Source: Acetofilamentum sp. (lineage in GTDB: Bacteria > Bacteroidota > Bacteroidia > Bacteroidales > JAFGXI01). Taken from it: a DNA stretch of 28,515 bases. A model generated the notes under the pieces. It made no database searches, had not been told where the DNA came from, and saw only the letters and a program-made list of their open reading frames with translations. Within the stretch, counting starts at the first letter, position 1. Every line of letters starts with the position of its first letter. The position numbers and the translations under genes are program-made. Positions 1 through 8,900 of this stretch are shown piece after piece. The stretch is from contig DYOK01000004.1 in the NCBI GenBank assembly GCA_020720565.1, positions 5,011-33,525 on the forward strand. The letters are read 5' to 3'.

Positions 1-719
1 TAGAATTCAGCACCAAACAAAAATTTCTGATCGAAGATTTTACAGGACACCAATGTGGCTTCTGCCCCAATGCCCATATCGAATTGGCCAGTTTACACAA
101 TCTTTATGGCGATCAAATTGTTCCTTTAGCCATACATTACGGCTATTATACCGAGATCTCGACACAATATCCCACTAATTTCATTACGCCCATTGCTACT
201 CACATTGGCGACTATTTTGCCATTCCCTACACCCCTGTAGGCATGGTGAATCGAATGGGTGCAACCGATAACAAATTAGTCGACCATGGCAATTGGGGAA
301 CAGTAATTGCAAATCATAAAGATTCAGCCCCACTCTTAGGTATGGCCATCAAAGATGCTAAAGTCGAAAACAATAAAATTGTCGCAGCAGTCTATGTAAA
401 GGCTTATGAAACAATCGATACTTTACTTAAAATTCAATACTTTATTGCAGAAAGTCATATCATTGCACCGCAATTATTCTATAACCATGACCCTGAACGC
501 ATTGCCGACTACGAACACAACCACGTGTTACGCGCCTCTGCTAATGGTTTGTGGGGCGAAGATTTAACAAGTGTTCCATATTATAAAAACGAAGTTGTTG
601 GATATAACTTGAGCTTTAATTTATCTTCCGAATGGAACGCCGACAATTTGCATCTTATTGTAATAGTTTATAACGACGTAACTAAAGAGATTTTGCAAGT
701 AGAATCGGCCGATTTGTAA
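1..719 (+). CDS. Omp28-related outer membrane protein, 3' part (5' end outside window)
   Basis: The reading frame is open from the window edge (codon phase begins at base 3), so the true start lies upstream. An apparent start at 84 is only an internal TTG (Leu). The visible N-terminal part carries LIEDFTGHQCGFCPNAH. This is the hallmark of the Omp28 family of Bacteroidota, in which a CxxC pair sits in a thioredoxin-like fold. The rest is a beta-rich domain of about 200 residues ending in VESADL. Family members are exported and surface- or outer-membrane-associated; the biochemical role is not settled, and the CGFC pair hints at a redox or structural disulfide. No T9SS tail is visible at the C-terminus. 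A strong terminator follows 21 bases after the stop, so this is the last gene of its transcript. Confidence 0.85.
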   Translation, partial: EFSTKQKFLIEDFTGHQCGFCPNAHIELASLHNLYGDQIVPLAIHYGYYTEISTQYPTNFITPIATHIGDYFAIPYTPVGMVNRMGATDNKLVDHGNWGTVIANHKDSAPLLGMAIKDAKVENNKIVAAVYVKAYETIDTLLKIQYFIAESHIIAPQLFYNHDPERIADYEHNHVLRASANGLWGEDLTSVPYYKNEVVGYNLSFNLSSEWNADNLHLIVIVYNDVTKEILQVESADL

Positions 720-740
720 TTTTTCAATAACATAATACAT

Positions 741-780
741 ACAAAAGGCTTAACTTTGTTAGGCCTTTTGTGTTTTTATT
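741..780 (+). terminator. Rho-independent terminator after the Omp28-like gene
   Basis: Bases 741-753 pair with 759-771 in a 13-bp stem (one G-U pair), with a five-base loop (754-758). A T-rich run starts at 773. It lies 21 bases past the stop at 719 and separates this gene from the DUF2851 gene. Confidence 0.85.
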
Positions 781-852
781 CCCAATTTTAAGAGATTGAC
801 TGAAATATATTTTTCTTAACAATTCCTGAGCTCTTCACAAACCATCAAACCC

Positions 853-2106
853 ATGAACGAAGACTTTTTTCAATTTCTTTTCGAATATAAACTTCTCGAA
901 AATACCGAATTTGAGATTATCTCTGCTGGGCAACGTAACCTCGATGCTGGTCCCGATTTTTTTAACTCGAAGATAAAGATTGGCGACACCATTTGGGCAG
1001 GTAATGTCGAAATTCACGTCAAATCATCGCATTGGAATGGGCATGGACATCACAAAAACAAGGCTTATCAAAACTTGATTCTGCATTTAGTTTTTGAACA
1101 CGACACCGAGGTTTATCAAGCCGATGGGGCGATGGTGCCTACATACCCAATGCAATTCCCAGACTCAGTCTATCAGGCATATGAAAAACTAATCCATTCG
1201 AACGACTGGATTCACTGTGCTTCAGAAATCGGAACAATAGACCCATTCAAGATTGAATCGTTTATCGAAAGCATTAGCATCAAACGTTTGCAGCGTAAAA
1301 GTGAATATTTCGAACAATTGCTCAACTACAACGAGACCCATTGGGACGAAGCCCTGTACCAAGGTTTAGCAAAAGGATTTGGTGGCAATATTAACGCTAT
1401 ACCTTTCGAACTGTTAGCAAAATCGCTGCCGCTTAAAATTTTGCAAAAACATCAAACCGAAATATTCGAATTAGAGGCTTTGCTATTTGGCCAAGCGGGA
1501 TGGTTAGAAATTAGCAATCAAGACGAATACACAACAAAATTGACTACTGAATACGAGTACTTAAAGCAAAAATATAATCTTAAGCCAATCCGTTCGGAAC
1601 TTTGGAAGTTTAGCAAAACACGACCCGACCATTTCCCAACGGTGAGATTAGCACTTTTTGCACAGGTTTTTCACCGGTTCCAAAATTTGGTGCCTCATGT
1701 TTTGCAGTGTCAAACAATCGAAGCCTTTCATCAATTATTCGATTTTACAGCCAGTAATTATTGGGATACACACTTCCGTTTGGGTACTCACAGTGTAAAA
1801 CGGGCTAAAAAAATGAGCAAGTCATTTATTAATCATTTGTTTATCAATACATTTGCCCCATTTTTAAGCATTTATGCGTCTCAAACTCACACCGAAGATT
1901 TACTATTAAGAGGACTCGAAATACTCGAACACATTCCCCCAGAGGTCAATCAAATTACAAAAAATTGGAATAATTTGGGTTTAAAAATTCCAAATGCTCT
2001 ATTCTCGCAAGGCCTTATCGAGCTAAAAAACGAACATTGCAAAAAGCATATGTGTTTAAATTGTCGCATCGGGCACCATTTATTAAGCTTGAATTGGAAA
2101 AAATAA
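853..2106 (+). CDS. DUF2851 family protein
   Basis: The 417-residue product matches the DUF2851 family, which is widespread in Bacteroidota and has no established function. Recognisable parts are the N-terminal block EDFFQFLFEYKLL, the segment GNVEIHVKSSHWNGHGHH (about residues 50-68), and a C-terminal tail with CKKHMCLNC followed by RIGHHLL. The three closely spaced cysteines and nearby histidines could bind a metal; this is inference. The acidic and His-rich N-terminal half resembles a nuclease-like core, but I could not confirm catalytic residues. The ATG at 853 is the first start after the preceding terminator and fits the family N-terminus. It is probably a single-gene unit: no terminator is evident behind it, but a 370-base gap follows. 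Confidence 0.88.
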   Translation: MNEDFFQFLFEYKLLENTEFEIISAGQRNLDAGPDFFNSKIKIGDTIWAGNVEIHVKSSHWNGHGHHKNKAYQNLILHLVFEHDTEVYQADGAMVPTYPMQFPDSVYQAYEKLIHSNDWIHCASEIGTIDPFKIESFIESISIKRLQRKSEYFEQLLNYNETHWDEALYQGLAKGFGGNINAIPFELLAKSLPLKILQKHQTEIFELEALLFGQAGWLEISNQDEYTTKLTTEYEYLKQKYNLKPIRSELWKFSKTRPDHFPTVRLALFAQVFHRFQNLVPHVLQCQTIEAFHQLFDFTASNYWDTHFRLGTHSVKRAKKMSKSFINHLFINTFAPFLSIYASQTHTEDLLLRGLEILEHIPPEVNQITKNWNNLGLKIPNALFSQGLIELKNEHCKKHMCLNCRIGHHLLSLNWKK

Positions 2107-2476
2107 GTGTTTTCATCATTTTAATTGTTTTTATCAAACGGATTTATGTTTTACTTCATCTAAACAAATTGATGATGTTAAATTGACAACTCATTTGAAC
2201 TTTGCCTAAAAACAAATAGAATGCGGTGCGTTATACTGCTCAGATTTGAGCAACTTAATGCAAGTTTCTACGTCTACGAAGCGGTTTATAAAAATGTGAT
2301 TACAGTCGATTCAAATAGTATTTTTTAATATTTAGATATAACATACTAGTTTACTGAACGATTTACTATTTTTGTTTATGATAAACAGTTTAAAAGCAAA
2401 AACCATATTACCTATAAGTTATAAATTTGTTAATTAGGTTTATACCTTTAATTTCTAAGATATTTAAAAAAAATAA
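2107..2476. other. Intergenic region, 370 bases, no supported gene
   Basis: Mostly AT-rich. Bases 2221-2328 are less AT-rich and open on both strands: a 35-codon ATG ORF on + (2221-2328) and an open stretch of 34 codons without a start on -. They also hold a small perfect hairpin, TGCTCA/TGAGCA. No family is recognisable. Two sequences fit the -7 consensus TAnnTTTG (2367-2374 and 2422-2429) ahead of the sigma factor gene, but neither has a convincing TTG at -33. Confidence 0.5.
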
Positions 2477-3040
2477 ATGGACCTTAATCGACCCGAAGTA
2501 CTAGAAGAACTTATCGAAGGCTGTCTTAGAAACGAAAGAAAGTACCAAGAGCTGCTGCATAAGGCTTTTTATAGTAAAATGTTGGTGGTTTGTATGCGAT
2601 ACACCCGAGATCGTGCCGAAGCAGAGGATCTGCTGCACGATGGGTTTATTAAAATGTATCAGAAATTAAAGCATTTCAACTATCAAGGCTCATTCGAAGG
2701 CTGGCTTCGCCGATTAATGGTCAATAACGCCATCGACTACATTAGGCGTAAACGTGAATTTGCTACCGATTTAGACGTGGAACACCCCCATCTGGTGCAG
2801 CAAATGGACGATACCGACGAGGATATGGAGCAGTTTGACATCAATCAATTTAAAGCCCAACAAATTATCGACGCCATCCAAAAACTAACACCCGCCTACA
2901 AAATGGTGTTCAATTTATATGTTGTTGAGGAACTTAGCCATAAAGAAATTGCCGATAGGCTTGGCATTTCTATCGGCACTTCAAAGTCCAATTTATCTAA
3001 AGCTAAAGTTAAAATAAGAGAGATGCTCGAGAAACCCTAA
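2477..3040 (+). CDS. ECF-type RNA polymerase sigma factor
   Basis: The 187-residue protein has the two-domain ECF architecture. Region 2 spans about residues 25-95, with AEAEDLLHDGFIKMY at 47-61 and GSFEGWLRRLMVNNAIDYIRR at 71-91. A linker rich in Asp and Glu follows (about 108-121). Region 4 (about 130-183) has the helix-turn-helix LSHKEIADRLGISIGTSKS at 153-171. Such factors direct RNA polymerase to a small set of promoters, usually under control of a membrane anti-sigma factor. No anti-sigma gene lies on either side here: upstream is DUF2851, and downstream is a gap followed by a convergent oxidoreductase. The target regulon cannot be read from the window. The ATG at 2477 fits the family N-terminus; the leader is A-rich with no Shine-Dalgarno sequence. 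Confidence 0.93.
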   Translation: MDLNRPEVLEELIEGCLRNERKYQELLHKAFYSKMLVVCMRYTRDRAEAEDLLHDGFIKMYQKLKHFNYQGSFEGWLRRLMVNNAIDYIRRKREFATDLDVEHPHLVQQMDDTDEDMEQFDINQFKAQQIIDAIQKLTPAYKMVFNLYVVEELSHKEIADRLGISIGTSKSNLSKAKVKIREMLEKP

Positions 3041-3396
3041 GGTCTATATCGAACACTTCTACATCGCTTTCGATTAATTTATGTATAAATCTCTTTACTA
3101 TATAAATTTATGAGTGGCCTTTAACAACCATCCTCATGATTTTATAATTCAGTTTAAAAAATGTATATATCTGATAAACCACACAAGATCTCCAGAATTT
3201 GGTTCCAGATGTCGGCACTGGGGGATAAAACTCGTCTTTGTAATTTCTTACTTTATTTTGATTTGGTTCCATAAAACAATTTCATTAAAGTCTTCGACCT
3301 ATTAATAACTTTTATATCTAGATTTACATAAATAAGCATTGACATTGCAATTCCTACCACTTAGTAATTTACTCAATCCCCGATGGGGAAAATTAT
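3041..3396. other. Intergenic region between convergent genes, with a GC-richer island
   Basis: AT-rich apart from about 3190-3240, where 21 of the 40 bases 3201-3240 are G or C. That island encodes the ArsR-like remnant listed separately. A short GC-rich hairpin (TCCCC/GGGGA, 3377-3389) sits just past the stop of the leftward oxidoreductase gene. It lacks a T-run, so I do not call it a terminator with confidence. An overlapping open frame beginning with GTG at 3114 (63 codons) has no recognisable product and is not annotated. Confidence 0.45.
3161..3274 (+). pseudogene. Possible remnant of an ArsR-family regulator (N-terminal part only)
   Basis: A 37-codon frame starting with ATG at 3161 contains MSALGDKTRLCNFLL. 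This resembles the first helices of ArsR/SmtB winged-helix repressors, whose consensus reads roughly FkALGDpTRLrIL..L. The frame stops at 3272-3274 before any recognition helix, and no continuation was found in the other frames downstream, so it cannot be a working repressor. It lies in a local island of higher GC. Its neighbour, the sulfide:quinone-oxidoreductase-like gene, belongs to a class often controlled by ArsR-type sulfide sensors (BigR/SqrR), which makes the match more suggestive. The similarity covers only about 15 residues, so chance is a real alternative. Confidence 0.35.
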
Positions 3397-4857
3397 TTAT
3401 TCTGGCAACAACCACCAAAATGGATATCCTTTGGCTTTATGCATAAACATATAATGTAAAAACAGCTTAATCCAGTGGCCTGCCAGACCAACCTCCCCAA
3501 CAGTTGCATTAATATCACGACCCCATTCAGGATATTTGTCCCAGTCGGGTACAATAGGCGACACGGTCATGGTGGCCGCTTTTCCGCTCATAAAACCATA
3601 ACCTGCCGAAACTATGCATGCCGCAGCCATTCGGCTCATACTCGCTTTATGTTTGTATTCTATTTTTTTACCTGCTTGAATACGTTCTACAATGTTTAAG
3701 GCAACTACTTTACCAATTACACCCGATGGCATGCCTGTGCGTGGTGGCGATGGGAAAAGTGCTGTTCCATTGGGCGTAGTCATCGGTTTAGACATTGAGT
3801 GTGGAGGTGCAAACGCAATTCCCGATGCAAAAATATTGTCGTAAGTTGGATTCTGATAGGTTTCTGGCCAATCGGATGCAGCCCAATCTTCGAAAGGCTT
3901 TACCGAATAGTCGGCATCGACGGTCATAAACCCGCTGGGTCTAAATAGCACCGATGTAATATCTTGGTTATTTTTATCGAAAGCCTTAATACCAGCACCG
4001 GCAAACCCAGGTATGAGCATGGCAAAATCGAATTTTTGGCTTAAATATTCGCCTGCAAGATTTTCGTAATGGGCAATGCCTGGTTCGATTTTATTGACTC
4101 CGGCGCGTTTAATCCAACGAATACCATACTCTGCGAGAATCGATTCTGCAAATACACGTGTTGGTGTTACGTATCCACCTCTTTTAACAAACGCACCACC
4201 CATACCAAAGTCACCCAACTCGTATTCGTTGGTAATCCAAATTAAATCGGCTAAATGCTGCAGATTTCTCTTTTTAATTTCGAAAGCAATATTCAAAATA
4301 TACTCGAATGCGGCACCCTGACAAGTGGCTAAGGCGTGACCCGTTCCAACCAAAAAAGTTTGGTGTTCACCTGCTTCCATTTTTGCAAGCGACTTCTGTA
4401 ATTCTTCCCAAGCATGGGCCGCATGATCGAACGAACAAACCGAAGTGGTATAACCTTTTGGACCGAGCCCTGGCGTAGCTTCGAAGTTGAGCTTTGGACC
4501 TGTGGCATTAACCAAAAAGTCATAATCGACTGTTTCGGTCTGGCCCATTTTGTCGCCAATTACATATTCAATGGTTACAAACGGGCGGTTGGTTTCGGTT
4601 GTACCTTCGGGGTGTATCGAAACTGCTTTGGCTTGCTTGTATTCGATTCCCCACCGTTTATATACGGTTTCGATTTTAAACCGAACTTGGTCGACCGTCA
4701 TTTGCCCTATACCAACCCAAATATTCGAAGGCACCCATTGATAGTATGCACTTGGCGATACAACAACTACCTGGTGTTTTATCCCCAATTTCTTTTTTAA
4801 AAATGCCGCCGCTGTATGACCAGATATTCCAGCACCTAACACCAATACTTTAGCCAT
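3397..4857 (-). CDS. sqr: FAD-dependent pyridine nucleotide-disulfide oxidoreductase, sulfide:quinone oxidoreductase-like
   Basis: The 486-residue flavoprotein begins MAKVLVLGAGISGHTAAAFL, a Rossmann FAD-binding motif (GxGxxG at 8-13). A second nucleotide motif follows at about 119-121 (NATGP). Three cysteines are placed as expected for sulfide:quinone oxidoreductases: Cys141 in TTSVCSFDHA, Cys179 and Cys414. SQRs sit on the membrane, oxidise sulfide to sulfane sulfur and pass electrons to the quinone pool. The C-terminal hydrophobic and aromatic segment (about 460-486) would suit membrane attachment. I chose the ATG at 4857 because the flavin motif starts there; the frame stays open up to a GTG at 4998, which would add 47 unlikely residues. 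It is monocistronic, with a promoter candidate near 5057-5085. A related flavocytochrome- or Ndh-like role is possible. Confidence 0.8.
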   Translation of the reverse strand: MAKVLVLGAGISGHTAAAFLKKKLGIKHQVVVVSPSAYYQWVPSNIWVGIGQMTVDQVRFKIETVYKRWGIEYKQAKAVSIHPEGTTETNRPFVTIEYVIGDKMGQTETVDYDFLVNATGPKLNFEATPGLGPKGYTTSVCSFDHAAHAWEELQKSLAKMEAGEHQTFLVGTGHALATCQGAAFEYILNIAFEIKKRNLQHLADLIWITNEYELGDFGMGGAFVKRGGYVTPTRVFAESILAEYGIRWIKRAGVNKIEPGIAHYENLAGEYLSQKFDFAMLIPGFAGAGIKAFDKNNQDITSVLFRPSGFMTVDADYSVKPFEDWAASDWPETYQNPTYDNIFASGIAFAPPHSMSKPMTTPNGTALFPSPPRTGMPSGVIGKVVALNIVERIQAGKKIEYKHKASMSRMAAACIVSAGYGFMSGKAATMTVSPIVPDWDKYPEWGRDINATVGEVGLAGHWIKLFLHYMFMHKAKGYPFWWLLPE

Positions 4858-5023
4858 AATTTTGAATTTTACGGTCTTCGACCAATTTAATTTTAAAATC
4901 CTATTTGATGTCAATATCTTGCGAAAAGACAAGATTAATCCTAAATTATAATTACCAATTGCGTGATTTTTCGTAACATATAAAATTTCTTTTTGCACGT
5001 AATCAGCAATGAATATTTACCGT

Positions 5024-5080
5024 GAAAGCCATATTTGACCTTAATTTTGTAATGCACAAATATATGGTCAAATCGCTTTC
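5024..5080. promoter_or_regulatory. Long imperfect inverted repeat over the oxidoreductase promoter (operator-like)
   Basis: GAAAG (5024-5028) and ATTTGACC (5033-5040) are mirrored by GGTCAAAT (5066-5073) and CTTTC (5076-5080). The two half-stems are separated by CCAT on one side and CG on the other. Inside, TTTGT (5046-5050) pairs with ACAAA (5056-5060). The -7 candidate for the leftward gene lies in the centre. This fits a repressor or activator site, or an RNA hairpin at the transcript start. The regulator is unknown. Confidence 0.5.
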
Positions 5081-5085
5081 GGCAA
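5057..5085 (-). promoter_or_regulatory. Bacteroidota-type promoter candidate for the sqr-like gene
   Basis: On the minus strand TATATTTG (plus-strand 5057-5064) matches the -7 consensus TAnnTTTG. A TTG (plus-strand 5083-5085) lies 18 bases upstream, within the range seen for this phylum. It would give a leader of roughly 190 bases before the ATG at 4857. Confidence 0.45.
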
Positions 5086-5124
5086 TATGGTACTAAAATA
5101 CAATTAATTTAGAATCAGTCCAAA

Positions 5125-5556
5125 TTATTTCGATAGAATTTTTTGTAATTCGATTAGGGCTATTTCTTCTTTATGCCGCATTACTTGGGTATCTTGTGGT
5201 AATTTGTCATTTTGACCAGTCAGATGAAGTAATCCGTGAACGATAACCCTATGCAGTTCATGGATAAAAACTACATTCAAATCTAGGGCGTTTGACCGCA
5301 CTGTTTCGAGGCTAATAAACACATCGCCCGATATTACAGGCAATTTGGAGTAATCGAAAGTAATAACGTCGGTATAATAATCGTGCGATAAGAAATCTTG
5401 ATTTACTTTTAGAATGACTTGATCTGATGTAAATATATAATTAATTTTCCCGATTTTAACAGAATACATGTCTGCAACAGTGCTTAACCACAAAATCAAT
5501 AAATTGGTCTGTATCTCGGGAAAATCAATCTCTTGACTATGGAATTTTATGGGCAC
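5125..5556 (-). CDS. ybeY: Endoribonuclease YbeY (16S rRNA 3'-end maturation factor)
   Basis: The 143-residue product shows the YbeY signature VHGLLHLTGQND near residue 108, preceded by the conserved VITFDYSKLPVISGDVFIS. YbeY is a metal-dependent RNase acting in 16S rRNA maturation and ribosome quality control in the cytoplasm. In the canonical motif H-x3-H-x5-H the last histidine is replaced by Asp here. From memory this substitution occurs elsewhere in Bacteroidota, so it need not mean loss of function. The gene is the last of the leftward cluster: its ATG lies three bases after the stop of the ATPase gene at 5560, which implies co-transcription. No terminator is evident behind it, and a new promoter for the next gene starts about 60 bases on. 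Confidence 0.93.
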   Translation of the reverse strand: MPIKFHSQEIDFPEIQTNLLILWLSTVADMYSVKIGKINYIFTSDQVILKVNQDFLSHDYYTDVITFDYSKLPVISGDVFISLETVRSNALDLNVVFIHELHRVIVHGLLHLTGQNDKLPQDTQVMRHKEEIALIELQKILSK

Positions 5557-5559
5557 AGC

Positions 5560-5967
5560 TTACAAATTGAATGTGATACGCATCTGGTTGCCTTTTTCGT
5601 TAAATTCAATTTTATCCGACAGGTTACTGATAATAAAGACCCCGCGTCCATCTGGTTTTTCGATATTTTCTGGCAAAGTAGGATCGGGTAAATTAGCATA
5701 ATCGAAGCCTTCTCCTTGGTCGTGAATATCGACAATTAGTTCATTCTGAGTAGTTTCAAAATCGATTTTTACCATTTTCTTTGGATCCAGTTTATTGCCA
5801 TGAAAAATGGCATTGTTCGCCCCTTCGATCACAGCAAGAAATATTTTGCCATAAACCTCGTCGCCAAGCGAATACTTTTGTAAAAACTGATCGATAAATC
5901 GTTCGATTTCAGATAAGTTCTCAACCGTTGAGCTCACCTCTATACTACCCTTTCCTATCTTATTCAT
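5560..5967 (-). CDS. RsbW-like ATP-binding protein (anti-sigma-factor type serine kinase)
   Basis: The 135-residue protein is a single GHKL ATPase domain. The N-box is EGANNAIFHGN (residues 48-58), the G1 box DQGEGFD (83-89) and the G2 box GRGVFI (107-112). All key residues are present, so it should bind ATP. Size and sequence match the RsbW/SpoIIAB/BtrW group, which phosphorylates a STAS-domain antagonist and often sequesters a sigma factor or another output protein. The start overlaps the end of the DUF4175 gene by eight bases and ybeY follows after three, so the three are translated from one message. No STAS gene lies in this window, so its substrate is unknown. The SpoIIE-type phosphatase two genes upstream is the natural opposing enzyme. 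Confidence 0.9.
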   Translation of the reverse strand: MNKIGKGSIEVSSTVENLSEIERFIDQFLQKYSLGDEVYGKIFLAVIEGANNAIFHGNKLDPKKMVKIDFETTQNELIVDIHDQGEGFDYANLPDPTLPENIEKPDGRGVFIISNLSDKIEFNEKGNQMRITFNL

Positions 5968-8900
5968 TTATCTTATTGATATAATTTTGATACTTTTCTT
6001 TGTAATAAGGCGATAGTTTTACTTTATTACGAAAAATAAAATCGTCGCCCAATTGGTTTTGTTGTTTATACTTAAATATTTCTTTTGGGTTACTCATTTT
6101 GGGCGATAAATCATTTTTTGATTCTCTTTTTTGTTCTTGGTCTCTTTTAAACTCTGAATTTTCGGCCTCTAAAAGCCTTGTTAATATGAGCTCTTGTCTT
6201 TTAAGTAAGCTTGGATTAATGTTCTTTTGTACCAAATCGTTTTCGATTTGCTCAGATATTTGTTTTATTTCTTTGAGCTGTTTGGCAGTTTCGGGCGAAA
6301 TACCAGGGCTATTGGCTAAATCGGACAGCATTTTTTGTAGTTTTTCTTGCTCCGCTATCATTTTCCCAATTTTTTGATTGTCGCCAGAAGAACCGGTTTT
6401 GCTTCCTTTACCCTCTTTTAACTGATCTAACATGCTTTGCATTTGATTTTTAAGCGATTTAGCCTGCTCTTTGGGCTGTCCAAAACCTGGTTTCGGCTGA
6501 CCACTGGGTTTGTTTTTACTTCCTGGTTTATTGCACTGCGAATTGCATTGTTGCTTCTTCATTTGCTCCATGGCTTCACTTAGCATTAAACTTAGGTTAT
6601 TTGCCGAGGTCATGGCCATTTGCTGAGCGGCTTGGGCTTGCCCTAATTGTCTGTTTTCGAGCTGTTCTTGGGCTTTGTCTAATTCTCTGTCGATAACTAA
6701 AATCTCTTTATTAATGGGAGACGCTAACATGGCTTGGGTTTTAGCTAACTGATACAAAGTGTCTTTAATTAATTGAAAGTTTTCTTCTAACTTAATCTGT
6801 TGATTAATCAATTGCACGTATCGTGGGTCTTTGAAACGAATGCCTTTAAGTTCTAACATAGTGGCTTCTTGTTGAAACGAGAAAGTGTTCAGATTCTCGA
6901 TAAGCTGCCTAATCGACTCCATATCTTGCGACTCTTTTTCTTGCATTTGCTCTTGCATTTGCTGCTCCATTTGCTCGGCAAGCGATTCCATTTGCTCGGC
7001 GTTCGATTTTTGTTGTTTCGATGCTTTTCCGCTTTTGCCTTGTTCGAGTGCCTGTTTACTTTGCTTCATCTCTTGTCCAATTTTTTCGATAGATTCTTGT
7101 GGATTGTCGAGATGGAGTGGTTGCTCTAGCATTTTATTTTTTTCAAACGTTTGGTCGATCTCTTTTTTAAGCTCGTCTAATCGTTCTTGGTGCTTTTCTT
7201 GTTCTTTTGTTAAGGCTTCTTTCGATTCGCTTGCTTTGTCGGTTTTTTCGGAAAGTTCCTTGTGTTCTTTGGCTAAATCGCGAAGCTCGTCTATCGATTT
7301 TTGCATATTCTTTTCGACCTCGAATCGTTTCAACTGCTCTAAATTTCGATCAAGTTGTTTTTCTAAATCTTCGTAAGTCATATCGAGCTTTTCGCTCATT
7401 TTATTGAATTCATCTTTATTAAAATCTTTCATCAATTTATTGATCTCGTCCATCAGCTTTTTCATTTCCTCGTCCATTAACTGATTGAGCAAGTCTTCAA
7501 TTTGTTGCTGTTTTTCGAGGAGCTGTTGATCTTCTTTCGACAAATTTTTGATTAATTCGTTGTTCTTTTCATTTTCCTTTGCAGCTTCTTCCATCATTCG
7601 CTGAAGTTGATTCTGCTTTTCGGCCAATTGCGATAGTTTTTGAGAGGCTTGATAATCGGTTACATCTTTATTAATCATCGATTGCTTGAGGTTTTTAACT
7701 TCTTTTTGCAAGTCTTTAGCTAATTTTTGTGAAGCTTCGATTTTATCTTTAAGCGATTCGGCTTGCTCCGACTCCAACTTGTCGATAGATTTTTGGTCGG
7801 GCAAAAAGAATGAAAAAACTTGCGATTTGCTGTGTTTAGAGCCATTGACTTGATCGTTGTCCCATACCTCGAAATGGTAGTTAAGATTTTGCCCGTTGGT
7901 CATCAAGGATTTAAAATCGTAAGCATAATAAAACTCTTGTATTAACCCATTCCCCTCTTTAGGGATTTCGATACATTTAATAGCCTCGTTGTCGATAGAA
8001 TAACAGAATTTAATTTTGCTTATTCCATAATCGTCAGAGGTCTGACCTTTAAAATAATATGCCGAAGGTTGTAGCGAATCGACCAAGCTGTTTATGTAAA
8101 TATTGGGATATTCGTCGGGTATCACTCTGGCATTAAACCGTAACAATTCAGGTTCTAAGAATATTGAATTTTGAGCTCCTACAGTATATTCTATATCATT
8201 TTTTAATAAAAGTTCGATTGAATAAACCAATCCATTTTGTTTAATGGCTTGATTTTTTTTATTCCCCCAATTTAGCCAAAGCGAGGCGATATCTTTGGTG
8301 TTGAAAATCCATTTGACCGAAGATCCTTCGGGTACAGCAAAATCGCCAGTATTTTCGAGGTTAACGGGTTTAATCTGTGTATACGGCGGTGGTGTAATTT
8401 CGATTCTAAAATTTAATATCTGAGGATCAGGCATTACTTCGACTTGATACGGTTTCGAATGCACATCTTCTGCTTCGATTTTGAAATCGAACGATTGATT
8501 AACTTGCGAGAATTGATAAGTGAACTTATTAAGACCAGCGGTTTTAAGTAAATAACGCATCCCACCATATGAAATGTAGATTGGATTCGGAATATATTTG
8601 CCTTGAGTGTGCAGTTCAATGGTTAAATCTTGTCCTCTACGAACCGAAAGATCTGTATTTTCGATCACAAAAGTGAAATTAGCAGGGGCTTCGAAATGCG
8701 TCTGGTAGTTAACTAAACGGTTTGTGCTTTCCGATAAAACTTTAGGCGAAAAGAGATATAACGTTAAAATAAACAAGATCGGTACACTTATCCAAGAAGC
8801 CAATCTGTAATTTTTCCGATACGATATGGCTTGCGAGAATGGAATTAGTTTTAATGCACTTGCTTTTTGTTCAATTGCAGCTTTAAGCAGTTCAATCGAC

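Noticed and set aside
3114..3305. 63-codon open frame on + starting with GTG
   Set aside because: No recognisable family, weak start and low-complexity composition; it overlaps the ArsR-like remnant in another frame, which has the better match.
4414..4800. 128-codon open frame on + inside the sqr-like gene
   Set aside because: It is antisense to a well-supported flavoprotein and shows no family features.
4858..4998. 47-residue N-terminal extension of the sqr-like gene from a GTG
   Set aside because: The FAD motif begins right after the ATG at 4857, as in family members; the extension is basic with no domain and would lie in the leader.
6869..7407. Long open frames on + inside the DUF4175 gene
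   Set aside because: Low-complexity Ser/Cys/Phe/Leu products that mirror the Gln/Glu/Lys coiled-coil codons on the other strand.
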